Part shown: one piece after another, positions 24,714 through 32,978 of the stretch
How the letters are laid out: every line of letters starts with the position of its first letter
How positions within the stretch are numbered: the stretch's first letter is position 1
Assembly: GCA_013360875.1 (NCBI GenBank)
Contig: JABWAU010000003.1
Coordinates: 33,656 to 97,655 of the forward strand
Direction of reading: 5' to 3'
DNA from: Anaerolineales bacterium
Lineage (GTDB): Bacteria > Chloroflexota > Anaerolineae > Anaerolineales > Villigracilaceae
DNA: 64,000 nt
Position numbers and translations under genes: made by a program
Notes under the pieces: generated by a model
What the model was told of the DNA's origin: nothing
The model's input: the letters and a program-made list of their open reading frames with translations, nothing else
Databases searched by the model: none

Positions 24714-25079
24714 ATGACCATCCTCTCCATCAACCACGTTCAAATTGCGATGCCCGCAGGCGAAGAAGAAACCGCCCGCGCCTTTTATGGCAATATCCTC
24801 GGCTTTACCGAAATCGCCAAGCCGCCCGAACTTGCCAAACGCGGCGGCACGTGGTTCCAATCGGGCGAGGCGCAACTTCACCTTGGCGTGGAAACCGATT
24901 TCCGCCCGGCGCGCAAGGCGCATCCCGCCTTCCTCGTGGACAACCTCGAAGCCATTCTCGAAAAGGTGCAGCGCGCGGGCTACGAATGGGACCAATCCCA
25001 GCCTCCGTTGAAGGGATACAAACGCGCGCACATTTACGATCCATTCGGGAATCGAATTGAACTTATGGAAAGAAAGTAG
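24714..25079 (+). CDS. VOC-fold (glyoxalase/bleomycin-resistance-like) protein
   Basis: The 121-residue single-module protein begins MTILSINHVQIAMPAGEEE and has the VOC pattern: first-strand metal ligand His8, ARAFYGNILGF helix, LHLGVE strand with His at about 59, and a terminal Glu in IYDPFGNRIELME. These suggest a dimeric metal enzyme such as a glyoxalase or dioxygenase; the substrate is not inferable. The start at 24714 is chosen because the 18 codons before it are repeat DNA. The cupin gene follows by 24 bp. Confidence 0.9.
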   Translation: MTILSINHVQIAMPAGEEETARAFYGNILGFTEIAKPPELAKRGGTWFQSGEAQLHLGVETDFRPARKAHPAFLVDNLEAILEKVQRAGYEWDQSQPPLKGYKRAHIYDPFGNRIELMERK

Positions 25080-25103
25080 CGGAGTGTTGCAGAAAGGTTC
25101 GCA

Positions 25104-25418
25104 ATGACAAATTCGCCTCACGTTACCCCCTGGGCTGATCCGACAGCCCCAACCGAATCCACGCTGAGACAGATCATGGCGGACGAGGGACTCAGCCCCT
25201 ATGCGTGGTCGAACGGACCGCGCGACGTGTACGCGGCGCATACGCATCCCTACAACAAGGTCATTTACGTGGCGCGCGGTTCGATCACCTTCGGCTTGCC
25301 GGAACTCGGACAGAACCTTGCTCTCAAAGCGGGGGACCGCCTCGACCTGCCCGCCGGGGTCGTCCACGATGCGGTGGTCGGCGCGGAGGGGGTCCTCTGC
25401 CTGGAAGCGCATCGGTGA
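25104..25418 (+). CDS. Cupin-domain protein
   Basis: The 104-residue small beta-barrel protein has cupin motif 1 as AAHTHPYNKVIYVARGSITF (about residues 44-63; two His and a Tyr or Lys in place of the usual Glu) and motif 2 as GDRLDLPAGVVHDAVVG (about 78-94) with the third His. It probably binds a metal. Its final codons overlap the GTG start of the transporter by 4 bp (GTGA), so the two are translationally coupled. Function unknown. Confidence 0.88.
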   Translation: MTNSPHVTPWADPTAPTESTLRQIMADEGLSPYAWSNGPRDVYAAHTHPYNKVIYVARGSITFGLPELGQNLALKAGDRLDLPAGVVHDAVVGAEGVLCLEAHR

Positions 25419-26272
25419 AGCCGTCCCCACTTCAGACCATCCTGTTGACAACGTTTGCGATGGTCGCGTTCGCATCCAATTCGTTGTTGAACCGGCTGGC
25501 GCTGGGACAACGCTCGATTGACGCAACCAGTTACACGACGATCCGTCTGGCGTCCGGCGCGGTCACGTTGTTTGCGATCGCATATTTGCAAAGTAAAAAT
25601 AATCGGGCGTTCCTGCGCGGCAGTTGGACCTCTGCCGCGTTATTGTTTACATACGCCATCACCTTCTCGTTTGCCTACCTCAGCCTGAGCGCAGGGACGG
25701 GCGCGTTGATCCTGTTTGGGAGCGTGCAGGCGACGATGATCCTCGTCGCAGTGCGAAGCGGCGAACATCCGAGCCCGTTGGAATGGATTGGTCTCCTTTT
25801 TGCGCTGGGCGGTTTGGTGTATCTTGTGTCCCCGGGGCTGGCGGCTCCCTCTCCGCTTGGTTCCGCGTTGATGACCGCGGCAGGGATCGCCTGGGGATTT
25901 TATACGATACGCGGGCGCGGTTCGGAGAATCCGCTTGGAGATACGGCGGGGAATTTCGTTTATTCGCTTCCGATGGCGTTGGCTGTTTTATTGCCCGCGT
26001 GGAGGAGCGTCTCAGTTTCGACAAGCGGGGCGTTGTATGCGACGATTTCCGGCGCGCTGGCTTCGGGTGTGGGATATGTGATCTGGTATGCGGCTCTGCG
26101 CGGCTTGACCTCTACGCGCGCCGCGATAGTGCAACTCTCGGCGCCGGTCATCGCGGCGTGGGGCGGGGTCGTTCTCCTTGCGGAGAGTGTGTCCGCGAGG
26201 CTTGTGATTGCGGGGGCGTTGATCTTGAGCGGGATCGCGTTGGCGGTGACCAGCCGTACAAAAAAGGCTTGA
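25415..26272 (+). CDS. EamA/DMT-family permease
   Basis: This 285-residue protein has ten hydrophobic helices in two EamA repeats, the first about residues 10-130 and the second about 140-280. Typical signatures are the helix AFASNSLLNRLAL and GVGYVIWYAALRGLTSTRAAIVQLSAPVIAAWGG near the C-terminus. The family exports metabolites such as amino acids or nucleosides. I choose GTG at 25415 because it overlaps the cupin stop (GTGA) and starts VKPSPLQTILLTTF; the in-frame extension upstream is a shadow of the cupin gene. Confidence 0.88.
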   Translation: MKPSPLQTILLTTFAMVAFASNSLLNRLALGQRSIDATSYTTIRLASGAVTLFAIAYLQSKNNRAFLRGSWTSAALLFTYAITFSFAYLSLSAGTGALILFGSVQATMILVAVRSGEHPSPLEWIGLLFALGGLVYLVSPGLAAPSPLGSALMTAAGIAWGFYTIRGRGSENPLGDTAGNFVYSLPMALAVLLPAWRSVSVSTSGALYATISGALASGVGYVIWYAALRGLTSTRAAIVQLSAPVIAAWGGVVLLAESVSARLVIAGALILSGIALAVTSRTKKA

Positions 26273-26335
26273 GGGCGGTTCCGGCGTCTCGAGATAGAAT
26301 CAGGTTTCGGTTAAGAATGAAGCGGGGCATCCAAA

Positions 26336-26366
26336 TAAAAAGACGCGTTCATCGTGAGCGCGTCTT
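26336..26366 (-). terminator. Rho-independent terminator of the glutamate dehydrogenase gene
   Basis: AAGACGCG (26340-26347) and CGCGTCTT (26359-26366) form an 8-bp stem with an 11-nt loop. On the minus strand it is followed by TTTATTT. Confidence 0.7.
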
Positions 26367-26369
26367 CCG

Positions 26370-26427
26370 ATCACTGATCACTGGTTACTGATAACTGGTC
26401 ACTGGTTACTGATAACTGGTCACTGAC
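26370..26427. repeat. 21-bp tandem repeat of the ACTGATAACTGGTC family
   Basis: ACTGGTTACTGATAACTGG plus TC occurs twice in exact tandem, at 26380-26400 and 26401-26421, with partial copies on both sides. It separates the gdh stop from its terminator. Confidence 0.85.
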
Positions 26428-27726
26428 CTACCACGTCGCATTCAGCCAGCCGCGCAGTTCCATGGCTTTGACCACGCGCGAGATGGCGACCATGTACGCG
26501 GCGTCGCGCATGTACACGCCCTCTTTTTCGGCGGTTTGCAGCACTGCGTCGAACGCCAGGGTCATTTTGGTATCGAGACGTTGCAGCACTTCCTCCTTCG
26601 TCCAGTAGAAGTTCATGTCGTTCTGAACCTGTTCGAAGTAGGAGGTGGTGACGCCGCCCGCATTGCACAGAAAATCGGGGATGTTGAAGATCTTGTTCGT
26701 CTTGAAGAATTCGTCGGCTTCGATGGTGCAGGGACCGTTCGCCCCCTCCGCGATCACCTTGACGCGGCTGGACATCTTCTTCACAGTTTCGGCGTTGACG
26801 TGTCCTTCGATGGCGGCGGGAATTAGGACGTCGGCTTCCTTGGTGATCCACGCTTCGCCGTCCTCCACAATGTAATCCGCTTCCTCGGCGGCTTTTCGAT
26901 TGATCGTCCCGTACTGGTCGGTAATGGACATGAGGAAGCGCGGGTCAATGCCGCCCTTTTTGCTGTAGGTGTACGCCTTTTTATCGTGACGATCCCAGCA
27001 GGAGACGCAGGCGACCGTGCCGCCGAGCATTTCGATGAACCCGATGGCGGCGTATTGCGCAACGTTTCCAAAGCCCTCGATGGCGGCGATGGCTTTGGTG
27101 GAGTCGATGTTCAGGTGTTTGAGGGCTTCACGCACAGTGTAGATCACGCCGTACCCTGTGGCTTCCGTCCTGCCTTCTGAGCCGCCGCTGCCGACGGGCT
27201 TTCCCGTAAAGACGCCGGGGGTGTATTGACCGACGAGGCGGGAGTATTCGTCCATCATCCAGCCCATCATCTGGGGGGTGGTGCCAACATCCGGCGCGGG
27301 GACGTCATTGCGCGGACCGATGTTCTTCCACATGGCGTCAACCCAGCCGCGGCAGATCTGTTCTTTTTCAGCCGCAGAGAGGGAGGAGGGATCGCACACT
27401 ACGCCGCCCTTTCCGCCGCCGAGAGGGATATCGGCGACCGCGCATTTCCAGGTCATCCACGTGGCGAGGGCGCGCACGGTGTCGAACGTCTCCGCGGGAT
27501 GAAAGCGGATGCCGCCCTTGTTGGGTCCGCGCGCGTCGTTGTGCTGGACGCGAAATCCCTGGAAGACCTTTAGCGAGCCGTCGTCCATGCGGACGGGGAT
27601 GCGAAAGGAGTATTCCCGCATGGGCCAGCGCAGGACTTCGCGCACGCCGGGATCCAGTTTGAGCATCTCGGCAACCTGGTCGAATTGTTTTTGTGCCAAT
27701 TCAAAGGCGTTGATTTGTTCTGACAT
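26428..27726 (-). CDS. gdhA: Glutamate dehydrogenase
   Basis: The 432-residue Glu/Leu/Phe/Val-type dehydrogenase interconverts glutamate and 2-oxoglutarate plus ammonia. Catalytic and substrate motifs are intact: GGIRFHP (about 79-85), PLGGGKGG with the catalytic Lys (about 108-115), PAPDVGT with the essential Asp, and the Rossmann dinucleotide motif GFGNVAQYAA (about 220-229). Length is typical of hexameric small GDH. The start at 27726 has GGAGAAACGAA upstream. Coenzyme preference is uncertain; I see no decisive residue. The downstream repeat precedes a hairpin terminator. Confidence 0.96.
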   Translation of the reverse strand: MSEQINAFELAQKQFDQVAEMLKLDPGVREVLRWPMREYSFRIPVRMDDGSLKVFQGFRVQHNDARGPNKGGIRFHPAETFDTVRALATWMTWKCAVADIPLGGGKGGVVCDPSSLSAAEKEQICRGWVDAMWKNIGPRNDVPAPDVGTTPQMMGWMMDEYSRLVGQYTPGVFTGKPVGSGGSEGRTEATGYGVIYTVREALKHLNIDSTKAIAAIEGFGNVAQYAAIGFIEMLGGTVACVSCWDRHDKKAYTYSKKGGIDPRFLMSITDQYGTINRKAAEEADYIVEDGEAWITKEADVLIPAAIEGHVNAETVKKMSSRVKVIAEGANGPCTIEADEFFKTNKIFNIPDFLCNAGGVTTSYFEQVQNDMNFYWTKEEVLQRLDTKMTLAFDAVLQTAEKEGVYMRDAAYMVAISRVVKAMELRGWLNATW

Positions 27727-27773
27727 TTCGTTTCTCCTGGAAGATATGTCGGGTAATGAGGAAAAATATAAAC

Positions 27774-27800
27774 GGGCATCCCGGAACGGGCGCCCGCTTT
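27774..27800 (-). other. GC-rich hairpin in the gdhA leader
   Basis: CGGGC...GCCCG outer arms with an inner CCG/CGG pair form an imperfect palindrome about 50-75 nt before the gdhA start on the minus strand. It may be a structured leader or a decayed repeat. Confidence 0.35.
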
Positions 27801-27923
27801 TCGTCGAAATTATGTCGTCCAGTTTTCCATAATGATTTTCACCCAATAAAGTTACGACTGCGACTTAACGTTATCACGAGAGTCAAAAACTCGTCAATAT
27901 GACTAAAAGCAGTTTTTCCCGAT

Positions 27924-27948
27924 AAAAAAGACCGGGGGTCGCCCGGTC
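27924..27948 (-). terminator. Rho-independent terminator of the acidic hypothetical gene
   Basis: On the minus strand GACCGGG, loop CGAC, then CCCGGTC-type arm and TTTTTT follow immediately after the TGA stop. Confidence 0.85.
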
Positions 27949-28314
27949 TCATTCGCCTTCGTTTTCGTCTGCGTCGTCCTCGCCTCCCATGTCGAACTCA
28001 TATTCCACTTTTTCGCGGTCGAGATAGACCCATAGCAGGAGGACATGTCCATCTGGGGTTTCCACGTTGCGCGCCGCCATGATGGGGGCGGATTGCTCCA
28101 CGCCCATGTCGTTTCGGTAATGCAAATGGATGGGAAGTTTCGCGTTCCACGCGCGGTAACAGCGTTCCACCAGCGCCGGGCCGTTGAAGGTACGCAGCCG
28201 CGTCAGCACCGGCACCGATAAGCCTGCGCTCTCGTTCAACCCCAGCGCCCAGCCGTCGTTGACCACCTCGAAAACGGGGGGAGGTCCTTCGATGATCGTG
28301 ATTTTATCGTCCAT
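27949..28314 (-). CDS. Conserved hypothetical protein with acidic tail
   Basis: This 121-residue protein is not recognised. It is predicted soluble, with strand-rich segments (KITIIEGPPPVFEVVNDGW, PIHLHYRNDMGVEQSAPIMA, HVLLLWVYLDREKVEYEFDM) and a very acidic C-terminal tail, GGEDDADENEGE. No signal peptide, metal motif or known fold is evident. It is divergent from the kinase gene at 28444 and is followed immediately by its own terminator, so it is monocistronic. Confidence 0.75.
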   Translation of the reverse strand: MDDKITIIEGPPPVFEVVNDGWALGLNESAGLSVPVLTRLRTFNGPALVERCYRAWNAKLPIHLHYRNDMGVEQSAPIMAARNVETPDGHVLLLWVYLDREKVEYEFDMGGEDDADENEGE

Positions 28315-28443
28315 AGTGACTGGGAATATACCACAAAAGGGGTCCGGTCATCATTACGAGATCGTCAGGTTTACGAGCCGAAGGTTACATACCGCGCGTT
28401 CGTTCTTGCGTTCCCTTCATGGGATGGGTATACTTGATACTGT

Positions 28444-30549
28444 ATGGGACCCGAAAAGATCGGACGTTACGAAATCAAGGCGGAGTTGGGGCGCGGGGGC
28501 ATGGCGACCGTCTATCACGGTTACGATCCGCGCTTCGAACGCGAAGTGGCGATCAAAGTCCTGCCATCCGAACTCCTGCATTCGGATCCGCAGTTCAAAC
28601 TGCGCTTCGAACGCGAAGCGAAGATCATCGCCCAATTGGAACACCCAGCCATCGTGCCGGTCTATGACGTGGGCGACGAAGGCGGGCAGCCCTATTTCGT
28701 CATGCGCTACATGAACGGGGGCTCCCTTTCGGAACGCATCAAAGCCAAAGTGATGAGCGTCGAAGAAGCCGTGAAGATCCTCGGTCACATCGCCCCCGGA
28801 TTGGACGAGGCGCACGCTAAGGGCATCGTCCATCGCGACCTGAAACCCAGCAACATCCTGTTCGATACCAAAGGCACTCCCTACATTTCCGATTTCGGCA
28901 TTGCCAAGTTATCGCAGGCGCAGGCAAGCGTCACCGGCAGCGCGATCATCGGCACGCCTGCCTACATGGCGCCCGAACAAGCCTCCGGCGAAACGGTGGA
29001 TGGGCGTTCGGACATTTACGCGCTCGGCATCATCCTGTTCGAGATGCTGACCGGCAGGCAGCCCTACGAAGCCGATACACCCATGGCGGTTGCGATCAAA
29101 CACATCACCGACCCGGTGCCGCACATTCTGGAAGCCAACCCCAACCTCCCACCTGACGTGGAAATGATCATCCAGACGGCGATGGCAAAGAACAAGAATG
29201 ACCGCTACTCGACCGCCGTGGACATGGTGGACGCTTTGCGCGCGGTCGGCTCCGGCGCCAGGACCCAGATGCGGACAAAAGTCGTAAAAGCGGCGCCCCG
29301 AACCGCCGTCGGGAATTTCCCCGCGCCGGTCGCGAAGAAACCCTTCAATGCGCTGTGGCTTGTCGTCATCCCTGTTCTTTTGTTGGGAATGATCGGGGGT
29401 GGATATATTATCTTCAACGGGATCAACCTTCCCGTTGGAACAGAACCGCCCGTAGTCATCCCCTCACAGACCGCCGCGCCCGCCACGCCGACCTCCGAAC
29501 CCACCCTCGAACCCACAAAGGAAGCAACTGCCGTCCTCCCGCCGCCTGTCAACCCGACGGACACGCCGCCCCCCACAAACACGCCCGCTCCGCAGATCCC
29601 GGTGATCGGCGGCGCGGACAAGATCGCGTTCGTCGCCAATAAGGAGATCTGGTTGATGAACGTGGACGGCTCGGACCCCATCCAGGTCACAAGCGACGGA
29701 GGCGAAAAGAGCGACCTGCAATGGCTAGATCGCGATACGCTCATTTTCATCAGCGGGAAGATTATAAAATATTACACCGTCTCGACCGACGTGGTGGATA
29801 CGCTTACCGGTTTCCTCTCCGCGGTCACGTTGGACGCCTTCCAGGTCTCGCACGACGACACGCAGGTGATGATCGCCATGAGCAACGAGATCTTCGTGGC
29901 GCCGTTCGATTTCGAAAGATTCAGGAACGTCAAATCACGCAGCGACCTGTTCGCCATGCAGGACATCTGCATCCTGCCCACGCGAGGCACCAAAGCCGCG
30001 CTCTCCGTCAAGGAGGCGCGCTGGTCGGCAGACGATAAACTCGTGGCGTGGCTTTACAAGGGCGTCGGCGGAGAGACCCTGCTCCAGTCGGAACAGGTAA
30101 TGATCCTCGACGTGACCGGATGTAACCCCGAAATGATTGACCAGTTGGATAACTTCCCCGGCGCCCGCTTCACCCCTGTCGGGTATCAAAGCCGCGTCCT
30201 GCCGGACTTCGATTGGGACGGACGCGACCTATTCGTCTTTCACACCTCCAGGCGGAACAACGGCTGGGGCGAGTTCTATCTTTACAACTGGATCACCCAC
30301 AAACCAACGCTGGTCCACCCCGTCAACAACGCATGCTGTTACCGCGACATACGCTGGAGTCCCGATGGGACTCACGTGATCTTCGCCTTTCAGGACGTTG
30401 GGCTGGGCGCCGCGGCACAAAACCTCCTCTACTACGTCCCGGCGGGCGAACTGGAAACCGGCGCGAGATTCAAACCCCTTCCCCTTCCCGACGGCTTCTT
30501 CAAAGATCCCAAGGAGGCGCCCCAACCTGCCCTGCGCCCCGCGCAGTAA
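28444..30549 (+). CDS. Membrane Ser/Thr protein kinase with extracytoplasmic beta-propeller
   Basis: This 701-residue protein is a Hanks-type kinase (residues 8-275). All key residues are seen: glycine loop ELGRGGMATVY, Lys38 in AIKVL, HRDLKPSN with Asp132, DFG Asp150 and the PAYMAPEQ activation region. A juxtamembrane basic stretch and one helix (LWLVVIPVLLLGMIGGGYIIF, about 302-322) follow, then a Pro/Thr-rich linker (about 335-390). The extracytoplasmic C-terminus (about 395-701) has TolB/WD40-like repeats (IWLMNVDGSDPIQVTSDG, IRWSPDGTHVIFAF). It probably relays an envelope cue. TATACT lies 9 nt before ATG. Confidence 0.93.
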   Translation: MGPEKIGRYEIKAELGRGGMATVYHGYDPRFEREVAIKVLPSELLHSDPQFKLRFEREAKIIAQLEHPAIVPVYDVGDEGGQPYFVMRYMNGGSLSERIKAKVMSVEEAVKILGHIAPGLDEAHAKGIVHRDLKPSNILFDTKGTPYISDFGIAKLSQAQASVTGSAIIGTPAYMAPEQASGETVDGRSDIYALGIILFEMLTGRQPYEADTPMAVAIKHITDPVPHILEANPNLPPDVEMIIQTAMAKNKNDRYSTAVDMVDALRAVGSGARTQMRTKVVKAAPRTAVGNFPAPVAKKPFNALWLVVIPVLLLGMIGGGYIIFNGINLPVGTEPPVVIPSQTAAPATPTSEPTLEPTKEATAVLPPPVNPTDTPPPTNTPAPQIPVIGGADKIAFVANKEIWLMNVDGSDPIQVTSDGGEKSDLQWLDRDTLIFISGKIIKYYTVSTDVVDTLTGFLSAVTLDAFQVSHDDTQVMIAMSNEIFVAPFDFERFRNVKSRSDLFAMQDICILPTRGTKAALSVKEARWSADDKLVAWLYKGVGGETLLQSEQVMILDVTGCNPEMIDQLDNFPGARFTPVGYQSRVLPDFDWDGRDLFVFHTSRRNNGWGEFYLYNWITHKPTLVHPVNNACCYRDIRWSPDGTHVIFAFQDVGLGAAAQNLLYYVPAGELETGARFKPLPLPDGFFKDPKEAPQPALRPAQ

Positions 30550-30564
30550 GGCGAATTTCGCTCC

Positions 30565-31578
30565 TCAGGGTTGCAAACTCCTCACGATCTCACCGACCAG
30601 TCCCGGCCCCCGATAAATCAACCCCGTATACACCTGAACCAGGCTCGCCCCCAGGGCGAGTCTTTTCCTTGCATCCTCTGGATTCATGATTCCCCCCGAG
30701 CTGACGATCGGGGCTCTTCCGTTGACGAGTTTCACGACCCGACTCAAAACCGCCTCACTCCTGACCCGGAGCGGGCTCCCGCTCAACCCGCCTGATTCAC
30801 GCTGAAGCCTCGACCTCACCCCCTCGCGCGCAAGCGTGGTGTTGGTGGCAATGATTCCGTCCATGCCTTTTTCGAGAATGACGCCGACTGCATCCTCCAA
30901 TTCTTCGTCGGTCAGGTCTGGCGCAATTTTTACAAGAATTGGAGATTTGACTTTCAACCTTTGACGTTCCTGTTGGATTTCTTCCAACAACCCCTCCAGC
31001 ATTTCCCGCCCTTGCAGCCTCCGCAGACCCACCGTGTTTGGCGAGGAGATGTTAATCGTCAGATAATCCGCCAGCGGAGCGAAGACCTTCATCAACTCGA
31101 TGTAATCCTTTGCGGCTTCCTCGAGCGGCGTATCCTTGTTCTTTCCCAAATTCATGCCAACCACCACCGATAACCGATCACTGATCACTGATAACTGGTC
31201 ACTCACATACTCCATCCCCCTCCCCGGAAACCCCATGCGATTGATCACCGCCTCGTCCTCCAAAAGGCGGAAAACGCGCGGGCGCGGGTTCCCAGGCTGA
31301 GGCTTAGGCGTGACCGTCCCCACTTCCACGTGACCGAAGCCCAATGCCGCGAGCCCGCGGATGGCGATGCCGTCCTTGTCGTATCCCGCCGCCAGCCCGA
31401 CGGGATTCTTGAACGTCAACCCGAAAGCGCGGACAGGCTTTACTTTTGTTTTGTAGAGTTGCCGGAGTAGGAAGTTGGAAAGTGGAAAATTTCCCGCAAT
31501 GTGAAGAAGTTGAAGAGTGAGTTGATGCGCGGTTTCAGGCTCAAGTGAAAAAAGCAAAGGGCGCAACACTGAGTACAT
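30565..31578 (-). CDS. pyrD: Dihydroorotate dehydrogenase (quinone), class 2
   Basis: PyrD oxidises dihydroorotate to orotate at the membrane, passing electrons to quinone. The 337-residue protein starts MYSVLRPLLFSLEPETAH, the class 2 N-terminal helix, and shows GLAAGYDKDG, VGTVTPKPQPGNPRPRVFRL, NRMGFPGRG, NISSPNT with the catalytic Ser, KIAPDL, NTT and SSGGI. Between NRMGFPGRG and VVGMNLGKN the usual helix is replaced by EYVSDQLSVISDRLSV, which is the in-frame translation of the dispersed ACTGATCACTG repeat. The long upstream extension of the frame (to 31992) overlaps DinB and is spurious. DinB lies 23 bp upstream. Confidence 0.95.
   Translation of the reverse strand: MYSVLRPLLFSLEPETAHQLTLQLLHIAGNFPLSNFLLRQLYKTKVKPVRAFGLTFKNPVGLAAGYDKDGIAIRGLAALGFGHVEVGTVTPKPQPGNPRPRVFRLLEDEAVINRMGFPGRGMEYVSDQLSVISDRLSVVVGMNLGKNKDTPLEEAAKDYIELMKVFAPLADYLTINISSPNTVGLRRLQGREMLEGLLEEIQQERQRLKVKSPILVKIAPDLTDEELEDAVGVILEKGMDGIIATNTTLAREGVRSRLQRESGGLSGSPLRVRSEAVLSRVVKLVNGRAPIVSSGGIMNPEDARKRLALGASLVQVYTGLIYRGPGLVGEIVRSLQP
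31163..31206. repeat. ACTGATCACTG-type repeat inserted in frame inside pyrD
   Basis: On the plus strand GATAACCGATCACTGATC and ACTGATAACTGGTCACTC match the intergenic repeats at 16996-17037 and 26370-26427. It keeps the pyrD frame open and encodes the segment YVSDQLSVISDRLSVV. Confidence 0.8.
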
Positions 31579-31601
31579 TTTTTCTTTTGTACCCTTCGTG
31601 G

Positions 31602-32111
31602 CTAAAAACGCTTTTGTCCGCTTTTGTCCAGAAAATACTGCACAATCTCCTCTTCCGGATGCGGCACGTTCATTAGCGCAAACATCGCCGCCAGTTCGCC
31701 GCGGTGATGCGTGTTGTGATTCGGCGGCTGGACCATCATCTGCCACAGCGGCAGGGTGAACGTCTCGCCTTTGGGGTTGGTGTAGGTTACAGGATGCTGG
31801 AGAGTTTCTTCGGTCTGCTCGGCGAGGAAGGCGCGCAGGCTTTTCTCGACATTCACCCAATATTCTTTTATGGAAGCGACAGCGGGAAACTCCCTCGCAT
31901 CGAGAAACTCGCCCTGTTCGCCACGCCAACGCTGACGCCACATCCGCTCGGAACTCATCATATGTACCAGCGTCGCGTGAACGCTGTCCCACGAATGCCC
32001 CTGCCTGCGGAAGAGTTGTTCCTCGGTCAGCGTTTCAGCGACGGTGAGGTAGCGCTTGTTCGCCCAGTAGTTGTAGTCGTAGAGTTCGGTCAGATAATCT
32101 TTCAGATTCAT
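31602..32111 (-). CDS. DinB-family protein (putative metal-dependent hydrolase/transferase)
   Basis: This 169-residue four-helix protein belongs to the DinB/YfiT superfamily. The start MNLKDYLTELYDYNYWANKR is typical. Metal-ligand positions are His in VHATLVHMMSSE (about 45-56) and the pair in NHNTHHRGELA (about 130-140), the classic HxxxH block. Members act as thiol-dependent S-transferases or are of unknown role. It overlaps the DUF1905 gene by ATGA (32108-32111) and precedes pyrD by 23 bp, so the three are probably co-transcribed. Confidence 0.9.
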   Translation of the reverse strand: MNLKDYLTELYDYNYWANKRYLTVAETLTEEQLFRRQGHSWDSVHATLVHMMSSERMWRQRWRGEQGEFLDAREFPAVASIKEYWVNVEKSLRAFLAEQTEETLQHPVTYTNPKGETFTLPLWQMMVQPPNHNTHHRGELAAMFALMNVPHPEEEIVQYFLDKSGQKRF

Positions 32112-32572
32112 ACGCCTCTTTTTCCCTTCTTCAGCATCTCAATCGTTTTCTCGATCCGCCGTTGCCGTGTCTCCTCCTTCTTCGCTTCGTTGATCCACAT
32201 TACATATTCTCTTTGGTGAGTATAAGACAATTCTTCGAAGAAGGTTTGGGCTTTCTTATGTTTCTTCAATTCCCTTGCCAAATCTTTTGGAATTTCGATC
32301 ACGCGCGGCTCATTGTCCAACTCAACAGTGATCTTGGCCTCGTCGCCAACTGTTTTTCCGATCTGCTCTCGGATTCCCTTGAGGATGATCAGGATGTGAT
32401 TCGGTCCGCCCATGCGCACGAGCAAGCCGCGATATGGGACTCCCTCGATCAGCGCCTTGACCCTGGGCTTCTTCGCGCCAAACGCCTTTTCCACATCGAA
32501 AGGGACTTCCACGAACGCGCCGCCTCCGCCTGCATTGCGGATGATGGCTTTGAAGGTGTGTTTTTTTGTCAT
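32108..32572 (-). CDS. DUF1905/YdeI-like protein
   Basis: The 154-residue protein has an N-terminal DUF1905 beta domain (KKHTFKAIIRNAGGGGAFVEVPFDVEKAFG; then VKALIEGVPYRGLLVRMGGPNHILIILKGIREQIGK) and the C-terminal YdeI/OmdA helical tail (LAREL... AQTFFEELSYTHQREYVMWINEAKKEETRQRRIEKTIEML). This architecture is common and its function unknown. It overlaps the DinB gene by 4 bp. A decayed copy of its first about 75 bp lies at 33322-33411, on the other side of the toxin-antitoxin module. Confidence 0.92.
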   Translation of the reverse strand: MTKKHTFKAIIRNAGGGGAFVEVPFDVEKAFGAKKPRVKALIEGVPYRGLLVRMGGPNHILIILKGIREQIGKTVGDEAKITVELDNEPRVIEIPKDLARELKKHKKAQTFFEELSYTHQREYVMWINEAKKEETRQRRIEKTIEMLKKGKRGV

Positions 32573-32620
32573 AAGTTGCCTCTTTCAAAAGATTCTAACA
32601 TGTGAACATATTTACATCTC

Positions 32621-32649
32621 TTGACGAGTATACGCCAATGGCGTATACT
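32621..32649 (+). promoter_or_regulatory. Promoter and palindromic operator of the toxin-antitoxin module
   Basis: TTGACG (32621-32626) and TATACT (32644-32649) are exactly 17 bp apart. The perfect palindrome AGTATACGCC-AAT-GGCGTATACT fills 32627-32649, covering the spacer and the -10 box, an ideal place for HTH-antitoxin autorepression. Confidence 0.8.
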
Positions 32650-32660
32650 GCAAGAAACGT

Positions 32661-32978
32661 ATGCAATTCATTGAAACCAGTGTCTTTACACGCCAAGTGA
32701 CATCCCTGCTCACGGACGATGAATACAGCCAGTTACAGGTTGCCCTGTTCACTCATCCCGAAATGGGAGCGATCATCCCACAGAGCGGCGGGTTGCGCAA
32801 AGTACGCTGGTCAATGAGCGGACGCGGTAAACGCGGCGGCGTGAGAGCCATCTATTATTGGGTTGTCGCCGAAGACCAAATCCTGATGTTGTTCATGTAC
32901 CCGAAAAGCGAAAAGGATGATCTGACTCCGCAACAATTGAAAGTGTTGCGCGAGATCGTGGAAAAGGAGTTCAAATGA
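32661..32978 (+). CDS. RelE/HigB-like toxin of a type II toxin-antitoxin module
   Basis: The 105-residue protein begins MQFIETSVFTRQVTSLL and has the RelE fold pattern: helix DDEYSQLQVALFTHPEMGAIIP, then SGGLRKVRWSMSGRGKRGGVRAIYYWV with basic residues used by RelE-family mRNA interferases, and the closing strand ILMLFMYPKSEKDDLT. It probably cleaves mRNA on the ribosome. The toxin precedes the antitoxin, as in HigBA-type modules, and overlaps it by ATGA. The TATACT -10 lies 11 nt upstream, so the leader is only about 5 nt. Confidence 0.9.
   Translation: MQFIETSVFTRQVTSLLTDDEYSQLQVALFTHPEMGAIIPQSGGLRKVRWSMSGRGKRGGVRAIYYWVVAEDQILMLFMYPKSEKDDLTPQQLKVLREIVEKEFK

Noticed and set aside
25205..25414. 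70-residue N-terminal extension of the EamA permease
   Set aside because: It is an Arg/Gly-rich out-of-frame reading of the cupin gene; GTG at 25415 overlapping the cupin stop is the better start.
31579..31992. N-terminal extension of pyrD to 31992
   Set aside because: It overlaps the DinB gene and is Arg-rich; MYSVLRPLLFSLEPETAH at 31578 is the true class 2 start.
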